Assembly: GCA_044356825.1 (NCBI GenBank)
Contig: JBIKVM010000062.1
Span: 1-13,622 of the forward strand
DNA: 13,622 bases
Origin: JAUREX01 sp044356825
GTDB lineage: Bacteria > Pseudomonadota > Alphaproteobacteria > Rhodobacterales > Rhodobacteraceae
Direction: 5' to 3'
Part shown: positions 1 through 6,904 of the stretch, in pieces
Numbering within the stretch: the stretch's first letter is position 1
Layout: every line of letters begins with the position of its first letter
Made by a program: the position numbers and the translations under genes
The notes under the pieces: generated by a model
Database searches by the model: none
Told to the model about the DNA's origin: nothing
Seen by the model: the letters and a program-made list of their open reading frames with translations, nothing else

Positions 1-921
1 GGCGCGCGCCATGGCGTCGGGGATGATCTCGACCCGGCGCTGCAGCGTGTCGGGCACGAGATGGGCGTAACGCTCGGTCATGGCGATGTTCTGGTGGCCG
101 AGCAGCTTCTGCACCTCGTAGATCGTAGCGCCGTTGTTGATGAGAAGGCTCGCGAAGGTGTGGCGCAGGTCGTGCAGGCGCAGCGTGCCGAGCCCCGCGC
201 GCTGGCGCGCCCTGTCCCAAGCGAGGTGGAACCCGTTATAGGCCCGCCGCGTGCGCGGATTGACGAAGATCGGGTCATCCGGCCCGGCGGGCAGGCCGAG
301 CGCCAGCGCGCGCGCCCGGATCTCGGGCAGAAGGGCCATCACCGCGCTGCTCAGCACGATGCGCCGCGCGCGGCCGTTCTTGCTGACCGGGACCGTCCAG
401 AGCCGGCGCTGCAGGTCGAAGTCGCGCCAGCGGGCAAGCCGCGCCTCGCTGCTGCGCGCGCCGGTCAGGATCAGGATCTTGACGAAGAAAGTCAGGAACG
501 GATGGTTTTCGGCCGCACAGCCCGCGAGCAACGCCGCGAGCTCCGCCTCGGACGCGAACCGCTGGCGCCATTCGCCGGCCGGCAGCCGCCTGACCCCGAG
601 CCGCCCCGACCCCGCGACCTCGAGCATCCCCCAGTCGCGCGCGAGGCGCAGCAGGCGGTTCAGAAGGAAGATGTGCTTGTTGACCGTTCCGGGCTTGTAG
701 CCGCGCGCGGCGTGTTCGGCGACCCAGGCCTGCAGATCGGCCGAGGTGATCGCGACCAGCGCCTTGCGGCCGAGGCCGTCGCGGAAATGCTTGTCGAAGA
801 TGATCCGGTCGAGCCGCGGGCGGCGCTTGGTCGTGCAGGCGAAGGGGTAATAGTGAAGATCGAAGAACCCCGCGAGCGTCAGCCCCGCGCCCTCCCTGGC
901 GGACAGCAGCCGGATCAGCAT
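1..921 (-). CDS. Tyrosine recombinase / phage-type integrase (3' end outside window)
   Basis: Site-specific recombinase that cuts and rejoins DNA through a tyrosine nucleophile. About 307 codons are visible and no stop is reached at the left edge. All catalytic residues can be seen, numbered from the ATG at 921: Arg156 (LTGARSSEA), Lys181 (VSKNG), His250 and Arg253 (LHDLRHT), His276 (LGHQN) and Tyr285 (TERYAH). The nine-residue His-to-Tyr spacing is usual for the family. The N-terminal part (LTLAGFFDLHYYPF onward) looks like a core-binding domain; no long arm-binding domain precedes it. The start is uncertain: ATG at 921 or GTG at 942 (adds VTVGVRG); an in-frame stop lies at 982-984. G-rich stretches precede both, so the ribosome binding site does not decide. 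Composition matches its neighbours. It may belong to an integrated element continuing to the left, or act locally. Confidence 0.9.
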   Translation of the reverse strand, partial: MLIRLLSAREGAGLTLAGFFDLHYYPFACTTKRRPRLDRIIFDKHFRDGLGRKALVAITSADLQAWVAEHAARGYKPGTVNKHIFLLNRLLRLARDWGMLEVAGSGRLGVRRLPAGEWRQRFASEAELAALLAGCAAENHPFLTFFVKILILTGARSSEARLARWRDFDLQRRLWTVPVSKNGRARRIVLSSAVMALLPEIRARALALGLPAGPDDPIFVNPRTRRAYNGFHLAWDRARQRAGLGTLRLHDLRHTFASLLINNGATIYEVQKLLGHQNIAMTERYAHLVPDTLQRRVEIIPDAMARA

Positions 922-942
922 CCCCCGAACCCCGACCGTCAC

Positions 943-1188
943 CGCCCTGCCCCCCGTTCCAGTCGCTGCGGATGCCAGATGTCAGCAAGATCATTCTGGT
1001 CGCAAGGACGCAGCCCGAGGATGCGCGTTGGGGGCACGACGCGTGCCAGACAAACAACGAACTCAACCCCGCGGCGCAATGGGCGCAGCAGGGCACGGGA
1101 CAGGTTGAAACTTTTTTTCTTCATGAAACGGCACTTGAAATTGACAGCGCGGCGGTAGGCGCCTTGGGGAAATGATTCGGTTCAAAGC
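943..1188. other. Non-coding gap between integrase start and porin 1 terminator
   Basis: No convincing gene or tRNA is seen. The stretch around 1105-1145 is clearly more AT-rich than the rest of the window, with a run of seven T. It should hold the integrase promoter (minus strand) and possibly an attachment site, but neither can be defined from one sequence. A TTGACA at 1141-1146 on the plus strand has no acceptable -10 at normal spacing. Confidence 0.5.
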
Positions 1189-1212
1189 GGGGGCGGACCG
1201 TGGCCCGCCCCC
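1189..1212 (-). terminator. Hairpin terminator after porin 1
   Basis: A perfect 8-bp GC stem (1189-1196 GGGGGCGG with 1205-1212 CCGCCCCC) encloses an 8-nt loop, 22 bp beyond the porin 1 stop codon. On the minus strand it is followed by GCTTTG, so the T tract is short. It likely ends the porin 1 transcript. Confidence 0.65.
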
Positions 1213-1234
1213 TGGATTTGCGTCCGATCAGAGA

Positions 1235-2092
1235 TCAGAACGAGAATGAAAGCCCAGCGTAGAGGTCTTCCTCGTAGTTCACGCCGCCGTTCAGCTTGGC
1301 GCCACCGCCGAGGTCGTAGGAGGCGGTCGCCTGCCACTTGTCGGCCGAGGTCGTCTCGACGTTCACGCCAACCGCGCCCGACGTCATGCCGGCCGTGATT
1401 TTCCAAGCTTCGTCGGTGCCGTACTTGAACGAGGCCGACACGCCATCGGCGCTGTAGGCGATTTTGATTGTTTCAGCAGCGTTCGCATCAACGCCCACGG
1501 TCGCCGTGATGGCGCCGACCGGATAGGACAGCGAAACGAGCGAGTTGCTACCGCGGCTGTCATAGACGAGGTTCGCGGCAACGCCACCGAGTGCCGCGTC
1601 GGCGCTCAGCGAGAAGTCGCTCGAGCCGGCAACGGCGCCAGCGGCATTAGCGGCGGTTCCACGCAGGTCAGCCACAACGGCGACCGACAGGCCACCAGCC
1701 GAGAGCGAGTACTTGATGTCGGCGTCATCGCTGCTCGAGTCGTTGTAGAAGAAGTTATAGCCGTTCCGCTTCAGAGCCAGCTTACCAAAGGCGCCGGAGA
1801 CATAGACTTCCGGCACGGACGGCGTTTCGTGGGGGCCATAGTGGCCATCGTCCGTGTCGCCGAACGTGTAGCCGTCACCGCCGCGCATGCTCCAGCCCGA
1901 GAAGCCGAACTCGAGGCCCGAATCGGTCGCACCGCTGGCCGAGGCGCTGATCGTCGCGTTGTTATAAACGATAACGTCGCCGCCATCGTGCGAACCGGCA
2001 CCGATGTTGGCAGCGCCAGTGATCTTGACTTCGGCAGCAGCCATGCCCGCGGTCATCACCAGGGCAGTGGTAGCGAACAGAATCTTCTTCAT
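1235..2092 (-). CDS. Outer-membrane porin, Porin_4-type (porin 1)
   Basis: Predicted 285-aa beta-barrel porin for passive diffusion of small solutes across the outer membrane. The signal peptide is residues 1-20 (MKKILFATTALVMTAGMAAA), cleaved before Glu21: a charged n-region, a hydrophobic core and an Ala-rich cleavage site. The rest alternates short hydrophobic strands with Gly/Asp/Ser-rich turns and ends in LSFSF, the terminal Phe typical of BAM substrates. Upstream ATGs are in frame, but the start at 2092 is chosen because GAGGGAAAAC lies directly before it and the signal peptide begins there. Compared with porin 2 the body is divergent (for example VPEVYVSGAFGKLALKRNGYNFFYND) and uses more A/T at third positions than neighbouring genes. 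It is separated by 144 bp from the CoA-transferase upstream and has its own terminator, so it is probably monocistronic. Family assignment rests on overall character, not a profile search. Confidence 0.87.
   Translation of the reverse strand: MKKILFATTALVMTAGMAAAEVKITGAANIGAGSHDGGDVIVYNNATISASASGATDSGLEFGFSGWSMRGGDGYTFGDTDDGHYGPHETPSVPEVYVSGAFGKLALKRNGYNFFYNDSSSDDADIKYSLSAGGLSVAVVADLRGTAANAAGAVAGSSDFSLSADAALGGVAANLVYDSRGSNSLVSLSYPVGAITATVGVDANAAETIKIAYSADGVSASFKYGTDEAWKITAGMTSGAVGVNVETTSADKWQATASYDLGGGAKLNGGVNYEEDLYAGLSFSF
2054..2079 (-). repeat. 26-bp inverted repeat, copy 1 (porin 1 signal peptide)
   Basis: On the minus strand this 26-bp stretch, beginning TGTTCGCTACC and ending GGTGATG, is identical to 10927-10952 on the plus strand. 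It encodes the FATTALVM core of the porin 1 signal peptide. Identity stops sharply: the preceding base is C here and A in copy 2, and the next codon is ACC here and TCG in copy 2. The codon phase is the same in both copies. Confidence 0.95.
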
Positions 2093-2236
2093 GTTTTCCC
2101 TCGTTGGTAGACCCCCAGCGGAACGCCCGCGTGGGAATATGAACGGTGTCTTACCGCAGCGATCGCAATGCAAGACAAACCGTCCTGCCCGAAGGAAGTG
2201 CCGCAGCATGTGGTGCAAAGCTGCAACACACGGCGC
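2093..2236 (-). promoter_or_regulatory. Porin 1 upstream region
   Basis: This 144-bp gap lies between the CoA-transferase stop and the porin 1 ATG. It is the only non-coding DNA able to hold a porin 1 promoter. No consensus-like -35/-10 pair stands out: TTGTCT and TAAGAC occur on the minus strand but 19 bp apart. The ribosome binding site (GAGGGAAAAC before ATG) is clear. Porin 2 has no comparable upstream region. Confidence 0.45.
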
Positions 2237-3376
2237 TCAGCCGCGCGGAAGCAGCGGCGAGGCCCGCCCAAGCACGAGTTCGCCTTTGGAAAAGGTGATG
2301 GGAGTCCGCACACCCGGCACGCCTTCGGGTTCGATCCGCAACCCGCGCGCGATCACCTGCGGATCCGCAAAGACCTCGGCCATCGTGTTGATGGGCCCCG
2401 CCGGAACCCCCGCCGCCTCGCAGGCTGCGAGCAGCGCATCGCGGCCGATGGCGCGCGTACGCGCCTCGATCAGCCGCTGCAAGGCGGGGCGGTTCGTGAC
2501 GCGGGCGGGGTTCGTCGCATAGGCCGGATCGTCGGCGAGCGGCGCGAGATCAAGCAGCGCGCAGAGCTTGCGGAACTGCCCGTCATTGCCGACCGCGAGG
2601 ATGATCCAGCCATCCGAACAGCCAAAGACCGCATAGGGCGCGAGGTTCGGGTGCGCGTTGCCCAGAAGCCCCGGGGCGCGCCCGCTCGCGAGATAGTTCA
2701 TCGCCTGGTTGGCCATCATCGCGACGCCCACATCCATCAGCGCCATGTCGATCATCTGGCCCCGGCCCGTCCGCCCGCGCTGGTGCAGCGCCGCGAGGAT
2801 CGCGGTCGAGGCATAGACCCCCGTCATGACATCGACGACCGCGACGCCCACCTTCTGCGGTGCGCCGGCCGGATCGCCGGTGACGCTCATCAGCCCGGCC
2901 ATACCTTGGATGATGTAGTCGTATCCCGCCCGTTCGGCATAGGGGCCGGTCTGGCCGAAACCCGTGATCGAGCAATAGATCAGCCCCGGGTTCACGGCCG
3001 AGAGCGCGGGGTAGTCGAGCGCGTATTTGACAAGGCCCCCGACCTTGAAGTTCTCGATCACCACATCCGCGCCGCGCACGAGGTCGCGCACGCGCGCCTG
3101 CCCCTCGGGCGTGCGGAAATCGGCCGTGATGGAGGTCTTGCCGCGGTTTGCCGCATGGAAATAGGCTGCAGATCGGTTCTGCGGGCCGTCGCCCTCCCGG
3201 TCGATGAAAGGCGGACCCCAGCTGCGGGTATCATCGCCCTCGGGTGCCTCGACCTTGATCACCTCGGCGCCCAAATCGGCAAGAATCTGCCCCGTCCAGG
3301 GACCGGCGAGGATACGGGCCAACTCGACGACGCGCAGCCCCGCAAGCGGCGCGCCCGCGGTCGCCGGGTCCGACAT
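2237..3376 (-). CDS. CaiB/BaiF family (class III) CoA-transferase
   Basis: Predicted 379-aa enzyme moving CoA between acyl-CoA and a free carboxylic acid through an aspartyl-CoA thioester. The N-terminal LRVVELARILAGPW, the FLADLGAEVIKVE-like segment (residues 31-43), ENFKVGG (108-114) and GYDYIIQGMAG are typical of the formyl-CoA transferase fold. Asp182 in VAVVDVMTG aligns by eye with catalytic Asp169 of oxalobacter formyl-CoA transferase (AALGDSNSG). The C-terminal GVPAGPINTMAEVFADPQV is also characteristic. Length is close to the shorter family members (succinyl-CoA:glutarate/mesaconate-like enzymes); the substrate cannot be read from sequence. Its ATG lies only 5 bp after the dsbA-like stop, with GGAG spanning that stop, so it is the third gene of the dciA operon. 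A CoA-transferase is an unexpected partner for dciA and dsbA. Confidence 0.93.
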   Translation of the reverse strand: MSDPATAGAPLAGLRVVELARILAGPWTGQILADLGAEVIKVEAPEGDDTRSWGPPFIDREGDGPQNRSAAYFHAANRGKTSITADFRTPEGQARVRDLVRGADVVIENFKVGGLVKYALDYPALSAVNPGLIYCSITGFGQTGPYAERAGYDYIIQGMAGLMSVTGDPAGAPQKVGVAVVDVMTGVYASTAILAALHQRGRTGRGQMIDMALMDVGVAMMANQAMNYLASGRAPGLLGNAHPNLAPYAVFGCSDGWIILAVGNDGQFRKLCALLDLAPLADDPAYATNPARVTNRPALQRLIEARTRAIGRDALLAACEAAGVPAGPINTMAEVFADPQVIARGLRIEPEGVPGVRTPITFSKGELVLGRASPLLPRG

Positions 3377-3381
3377 CGCGC

Positions 3382-4008
3382 CTACTCCGCCAGCGCCGTG
3401 TCGATCAGCGCGCGCAGATCGTCATAGGGCATGTTGCTATGCTTGACCCCGTTGATGATGAGGGTCGGCGTCGACTGGACCTCGTCGGCCGTCGTCTGGC
3501 TTTCGAACTTCGCGACGAGCGCCTCGGCCATCGCCTGATCCGTCAGGCAGGCATCGAGCGTCGCGTCGTCGAGCCCCGCGACCCGGCCGATCCGCCGCAG
3601 ACCCTCGGCGACATCCGCAGGCGTGCCGGCGCGCGCCCAGTCCTGCTGACCGGCATAGATCATGTCGGCGAGGCCGAAGAACCGCTCGGGGCCGCCGCAG
3701 CGCGCGACCATCGCCGCCCACAGGCCGTATCGGTCGAAATAGACCTCGCGATAGACGAACCGCACAAGGCCCTGGTCGATGTAGTCGGCGCGCAGGCGCG
3801 GCAAGACTTCGGCATGGAACGCCGCGCAATGGGGGCAGGTGAAGGAGGCGTATTCGATCAGTGTCACCTTGGCCTCGGGGTTGCCGAGTTCCATGTCGGG
3901 GGCAAGCGCCGCATCGCCTTCGGCGCGCAGCGGCGAGGCCGCCAGCATCACGACCGCGAGGATCGCCGCGAAAAGGGTGGGCACGAGTTTCGAGAGGCGA
4001 TCAATCAT
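3382..4008 (-). CDS. DsbA-like periplasmic thiol:disulfide oxidoreductase
   Basis: Predicted 208-aa thioredoxin-fold protein that forms or isomerises disulfides in the periplasm. A signal peptide or signal anchor covers residues 1-29 (hydrophobic LVPTLFAAILAVVMLAA, then SPLRA before Glu). The active site is CPHC at 58-61 after EYASFT, and the cis-proline loop is STPTLIING (Pro181). Two further cysteines (104, 154) lie in the helical insertion. It resembles the DsbA/BdbD-type proteins (DSBA or Thioredoxin_4 profile) more than classical enterobacterial DsbA. ATG at 4008 is preferred over an in-frame ATG at 4068 because GGAAGGA lies 8-14 bp upstream and the signal peptide starts there. Its ATG overlaps the dciA stop (ATGATTGA, 8 bp), implying translational coupling; the CoA-transferase follows after 5 bp. 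Confidence 0.92.
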   Translation of the reverse strand: MIDRLSKLVPTLFAAILAVVMLAASPLRAEGDAALAPDMELGNPEAKVTLIEYASFTCPHCAAFHAEVLPRLRADYIDQGLVRFVYREVYFDRYGLWAAMVARCGGPERFFGLADMIYAGQQDWARAGTPADVAEGLRRIGRVAGLDDATLDACLTDQAMAEALVAKFESQTTADEVQSTPTLIINGVKHSNMPYDDLRALIDTALAE

Positions 4009-4531
4009 GTCGGGTTCCTTCCTGCCTCGACCGGGATAGGATGTTTCGGGCAAGGGTTTCAAGGGCATCCCGAAGCCCGTCGTCGCGCACCTCGCCGGCT
4101 AGGCCTGTGGCCCTGTCATCGGTAGGCGGTGCAGTGACGAAACGCGCGGGCGGGTCCGCGAACCCACCCATCGCATCTTGGGTGATGCGCACATGCGCGA
4201 CCGCCCGGTGGCCGAAGGCGGCGTTCAGCCGCTCGATCAGGGCGGGCAGACGCATCTGCACCATTGGCGCGAATGCCGGGCGTGCGGCGATGGTCAGCGT
4301 GGCGCCGAACCCCTCTCGACCATGCGCAAGCCGCAGAGGCGCCGTGACGGCGGCAAGGTCCGCGCCCGCGATCTCGGCCCAGCGGGTCATGATCTTGCCC
4401 AGCGCCGCGCCGCGCCGGTTGCCTGCGGCGGAGATGCGCGGCTCCAGGATGCGCCCGGCCGGCTCGAACCCGCGCTCGCGGCGCGGGGGCGGATCGGCGG
4501 GCACATGGTCTGGCGGGGATTTGCGCGGCAT
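4001..4531 (-). CDS. dciA: DUF721/DciA family protein (replicative helicase loader type)
   Basis: Predicted 176-aa cytoplasmic protein with a DUF721 domain (roughly residues 40-125). The pattern is recognisable: LGKIMTRWAEIAGADLA (Trp51), then P-L-x-L-x-x-G, then LTIAARPAFAPMVQMRLPALIERLNAAFG, then a short AVAHVRITQ strand. DciA proteins, where studied, help load or operate the DnaB helicase in bacteria lacking DnaC. The first 35 residues are basic and Pro-rich (MPRKSPPDHVPADPPPRRERG) and probably disordered. Earlier in-frame ATGs exist up to 4738 but would run into mutY on the other strand, so ATG 4531 is chosen. First gene of the operon with the dsbA-like gene and the CoA-transferase; divergent from mutY across 94 bp. 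The family is fairly certain; the exact role here is inferred. Confidence 0.8.
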   Translation of the reverse strand: MPRKSPPDHVPADPPPRRERGFEPAGRILEPRISAAGNRRGAALGKIMTRWAEIAGADLAAVTAPLRLAHGREGFGATLTIAARPAFAPMVQMRLPALIERLNAAFGHRAVAHVRITQDAMGGFADPPARFVTAPPTDDRATGLAGEVRDDGLRDALETLARNILSRSRQEGTRHD

Positions 4532-4625
4532 CTCGGGCTTTCGTCGGCGAAACGATGGCCTATCATTACGCGCGCGGCGCACGGCGCGCCAGCACGGGGG
4601 CGCATGACACGGGATTGTGACGGCG
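4532..4625. promoter_or_regulatory. Divergent promoter region between dciA and mutY
   Basis: This 94-bp divergent gap must hold promoters in both directions. On the plus strand TATCAT at 4561-4566 is a near-consensus -10, with only a weak -35 (CTTTCG at 4538-4543). It would start transcription about 50 bp before mutY. The same AT-rich patch reads TAATGATAG on the minus strand, a possible -10 for the dciA operon, so the two promoters may overlap and compete. Confidence 0.35.
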
Positions 4626-5684
4626 ATGTCTGACGCGGTGCGGGATGCCCGGATCCGCCGCGATCTGCTTGCGTGGTACGACAGGCACGCGCGCGATCTG
4701 CCCTGGCGGGTGTTGCCGGCGCTGCGCGCCGCGGACACGCGCCCCGATCCCTATCGCGTCTGGCTCTCCGAGGTGATGTTGCAGCAGACGACCGTCGCCG
4801 CGGTGCGCGAGCCCTTCGCGCGCTTCCTCGTGCTCTGGCCCGATGTCCATGCCCTCGCAGCCGCCGATGACCGCGCGGTGATGGCCGAATGGGCGGGGCT
4901 TGGCTATTACGCCCGGGCGCGGAACATGCTGGCATGCGCGCGCGCCATCGCGACCAGGCATGCTGGCCGCTTTCCCGACACGCTCGAGGGGTTGCGTTCC
5001 CTGCCGGGGATCGGCCCCTACACCGCCGCTGCCGTGGCGGCGATTGCCTTCGATCTGCCTGCCGCCGTCGTCGATGGCAACGTCGAGCGCGTGGTGGCTC
5101 GGCTCGAGGCCATCGAGACGCCCCTGCCCGCCGCGAAGCCGCTCATGCGTGCCCGCGCCGCCGAGCTTGCGCCCGCGGTCCGACCCGGAGATCACGCGCA
5201 GGCGATGATGGACCTCGGCGCGACGATCTGTACGCCGCGCAGCCCGTCCTGCACGATGTGCCCACTTGCCCGCGACTGCGCGGCGCACGCGCGCGGGATC
5301 GCGGCGACCTTGCCGCGCCGGGCCGCAAAGCAGCCAAAGCCGAACCGGCGCGGGGTGGTCTGGATCGCGCGGCACACCGGCGGTGCCGTGCTGGCAGAGG
5401 TGCGCCCACCTCGCGGTCTGCTGGGCGGGATGCAGGGCTTTCCGACCCATGGCTGGATCGAGGGCGACTCGCCCGAACCACCCGTCGCGGCGGAGTGGCG
5501 CCCGGCCGGGGTGGTGCGCCATGTCTTCTCGCATTTCACGCTCGAGCTACAGGTGCTGACCGCGACCGTGGCGGCCGATACATTACCGGTGCGCGGAGCG
5601 TTCGTGCCCGCGGCAGAGTTCGACCCCCGCGCGCTGCCCACGGTCATGCGCAAATGCTGGGATGTGGCGCTGGGCCGCCTTTGA
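4626..5684 (+). CDS. mutY: A/G-specific adenine glycosylase MutY
   Basis: Removes adenine mispaired with 8-oxoguanine in base-excision repair. Numbering is from ATG 4626 (352 aa). Catalytic Glu49 lies in WLSEVMLQQTTV. The helix-hairpin-helix is LPGIGPYTAAAV (about 126-137, Tyr132), and catalytic Asp150 lies in VVDGNVERVVAR. The iron-sulfur loop has four cysteines at 202, 209, 212 and 218 with the standard C-x6-C-x2-C-x5-C spacing. The C-terminal NUDIX-like domain carries the 8-oxoG-reading FSH motif (301-303, HVFSHFTLE). The length is normal. A GTG at 4617 would add MTA; neither start has a strong ribosome binding site, and ATG is preferred. Its stop codon is embedded in a putative promoter for the next gene. 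Confidence 0.97.
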   Translation: MSDAVRDARIRRDLLAWYDRHARDLPWRVLPALRAADTRPDPYRVWLSEVMLQQTTVAAVREPFARFLVLWPDVHALAAADDRAVMAEWAGLGYYARARNMLACARAIATRHAGRFPDTLEGLRSLPGIGPYTAAAVAAIAFDLPAAVVDGNVERVVARLEAIETPLPAAKPLMRARAAELAPAVRPGDHAQAMMDLGATICTPRSPSCTMCPLARDCAAHARGIAATLPRRAAKQPKPNRRGVVWIARHTGGAVLAEVRPPRGLLGGMQGFPTHGWIEGDSPEPPVAAEWRPAGVVRHVFSHFTLELQVLTATVAADTLPVRGAFVPAAEFDPRALPTVMRKCWDVALGRL

Positions 5685-5708
5685 CCGCGGCGCGGGCGCG
5701 GCTAGGAT
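5681..5708 (+). promoter_or_regulatory. Putative sigma-70-type promoter for alkB-like gene
   Basis: TTGACC at 5681-5686 (five of six consensus bases) is followed after 16 bp by TAGGAT at 5703-5708. Transcription would start near 5715, giving a leader of about 18 nt before ATG 5733. The -35 box overlaps the mutY stop codon. This is the best promoter match in the window and suggests the alkB-like gene is not solely dependent on mutY transcription. Confidence 0.5.
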
Positions 5709-5732
5709 GGCGCCAATAGACGCGGACCGACC

Positions 5733-6866
5733 ATGACCAGCGAGCGCCCCGCCCCATCCCCGCCCGGCCCCGCGCTGCCCTTCTGGCTCTCGCTCACGGT
5801 GCTGCCGCTGGTGGCGGCGGGGCTGATCTGGGGGGGCTGGGCGCTGATCGCGCTGCCCGTCTATGGCTGGGTCGGGATCACGCTGCTTGACGCGCTCGCG
5901 GGGCGCGATGGCGCGAACCCCGACCCCGCCACCCCGCCCGGGCGGCTGCGCTGGCACCGGCTGGTGACGCGGATCTGGCTGCCGCTCCAGCTTCTGACCA
6001 TCTTCGGCTCGATCTGGGCGGTCGGGGCGGGCACCCATCTGGCGGGGTGGGAGAAGGTCGCGCTATTCGCCGGGATCGGGGTGGTGTCGGGGGCGATCGG
6101 GATCACCTATGCCCATGAACTGGTGCACGAATCCTCGCGCGGCGCGCGGTGGTTGGGCGATCTGCTGCTGGCCTCGGTCCTTTATGGCCATTTCCGCTCC
6201 GAGCATCTGCTCGTCCACCACCGCCACGTCGCGACGCCCGCCGATGCCGTGACCGCGCGGCGGGGCGAGGGGTTCGGCCCCTATCTGGCGCGGGTGCTGA
6301 TCCATTGCCCGCGCTCGGCCTTCGCGGCCGAGGCGGCGCTGCTCGCGCGGCGCGGGCGGGCGTGGTGGCACCCGGCGAACCCGTTCTGGCGCTATGGCGC
6401 GCTGCAAGGCGGGATGCTCGCGCTCGCCTTCGGGCTGGGCGGGGCCGAGGGGGTCGGGCTTTTCGTCGTGCAGGCGGCGGTGGCGGTGCTGCAACTCGAA
6501 CTCACGAACTACATCGAGCATTACGGCCTCACGCGCGAGCATCTGGGGGGCGGGCGGTATGAGCCGGTGCGCCCGCACCACAGCTGGAACGCCGAGCATC
6601 GCGTCTCGAACTGGCTGCTCATCAACCTGCAGCGCCACGCCGACCATCACACCCGCCCCGACCGGCCCTTCGCCCTCCTCCAGACCTATCCCGAGGCCGA
6701 GGCGCCGCAACTGCCCTTCGGCTATCCGGTGATGACGGCGATGGCGCTGGTGCCGCCCCTCTGGCGGCGGGTGATGGATCCGCGCGTCGCGGCGTGGCGG
6801 CGGCGGCATTATCCGCACATCACCGACTGGTCGCCCTATGACCGGATGGCCACGCCCGCGGGCTGA
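5733..6866 (+). CDS. alkB: AlkB-type alkane 1-monooxygenase (membrane di-iron hydroxylase)
   Basis: Predicted 377-aa integral membrane di-iron enzyme that hydroxylates terminal methyl groups of alkanes or similar chains, using electrons from rubredoxin or ferredoxin. The histidine boxes match AlkB in order: HELVH (128-132), EHLLVHHRHVATPAD (157-171), NYIEHYGL (259-266) and LQRHADHH (299-306), with WNAEHRVSN before the last. Hydrophobic segments at about 17-33, 36-53, 80-98, 108-125 and 227-255 fit the usual membrane topology. Small departures from the textbook motifs are HES instead of HKx in box 1 and RHADHH instead of RHSDHH. The residues expected to bind iron are all present. No rubredoxin gene lies in the window, so the electron donor is encoded elsewhere. 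The substrate may differ from medium-chain alkanes. Confidence 0.93.
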   Translation: MTSERPAPSPPGPALPFWLSLTVLPLVAAGLIWGGWALIALPVYGWVGITLLDALAGRDGANPDPATPPGRLRWHRLVTRIWLPLQLLTIFGSIWAVGAGTHLAGWEKVALFAGIGVVSGAIGITYAHELVHESSRGARWLGDLLLASVLYGHFRSEHLLVHHRHVATPADAVTARRGEGFGPYLARVLIHCPRSAFAAEAALLARRGRAWWHPANPFWRYGALQGGMLALAFGLGGAEGVGLFVVQAAVAVLQLELTNYIEHYGLTREHLGGGRYEPVRPHHSWNAEHRVSNWLLINLQRHADHHTRPDRPFALLQTYPEAEAPQLPFGYPVMTAMALVPPLWRRVMDPRVAAWRRRHYPHITDWSPYDRMATPAG

Positions 6867-6904
6867 GCCTTCCCCTCGCCCCCCGCGCGCGCTATGCCGC
6901 TGCC

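Noticed and set aside
939..1124. 61-codon minus-strand ORF (MKKKSFNLSRALLRPL...) whose TGA overlaps the possible GTG start of the integrase (GTGA)
   Set aside because: No ribosome binding site, third-position GC well below that of neighbouring genes and no recognisable family; kept only as a possible leader ORF.
61..1158. Long plus-strand ORF opposite the integrase
   Set aside because: Antisense shadow: the minus strand carries the full set of recombinase motifs and the plus-strand translation is low-complexity Arg/Pro/Ala.
1141..1169. TTGACA on the plus strand as a promoter
   Set aside because: The base run at -10 spacing is TTGGGG and no plus-strand gene follows.
943..1188. tRNA gene as integrase attachment site
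   Set aside because: No cloverleaf, T-loop consensus or CCA-end pattern could be found by eye on either strand.
2168..3427. 419-codon plus-strand ORF opposite the CoA-transferase
   Set aside because: Shadow of a clear CaiB/BaiF-type gene; composition is His/Arg/Asp-rich with no family.
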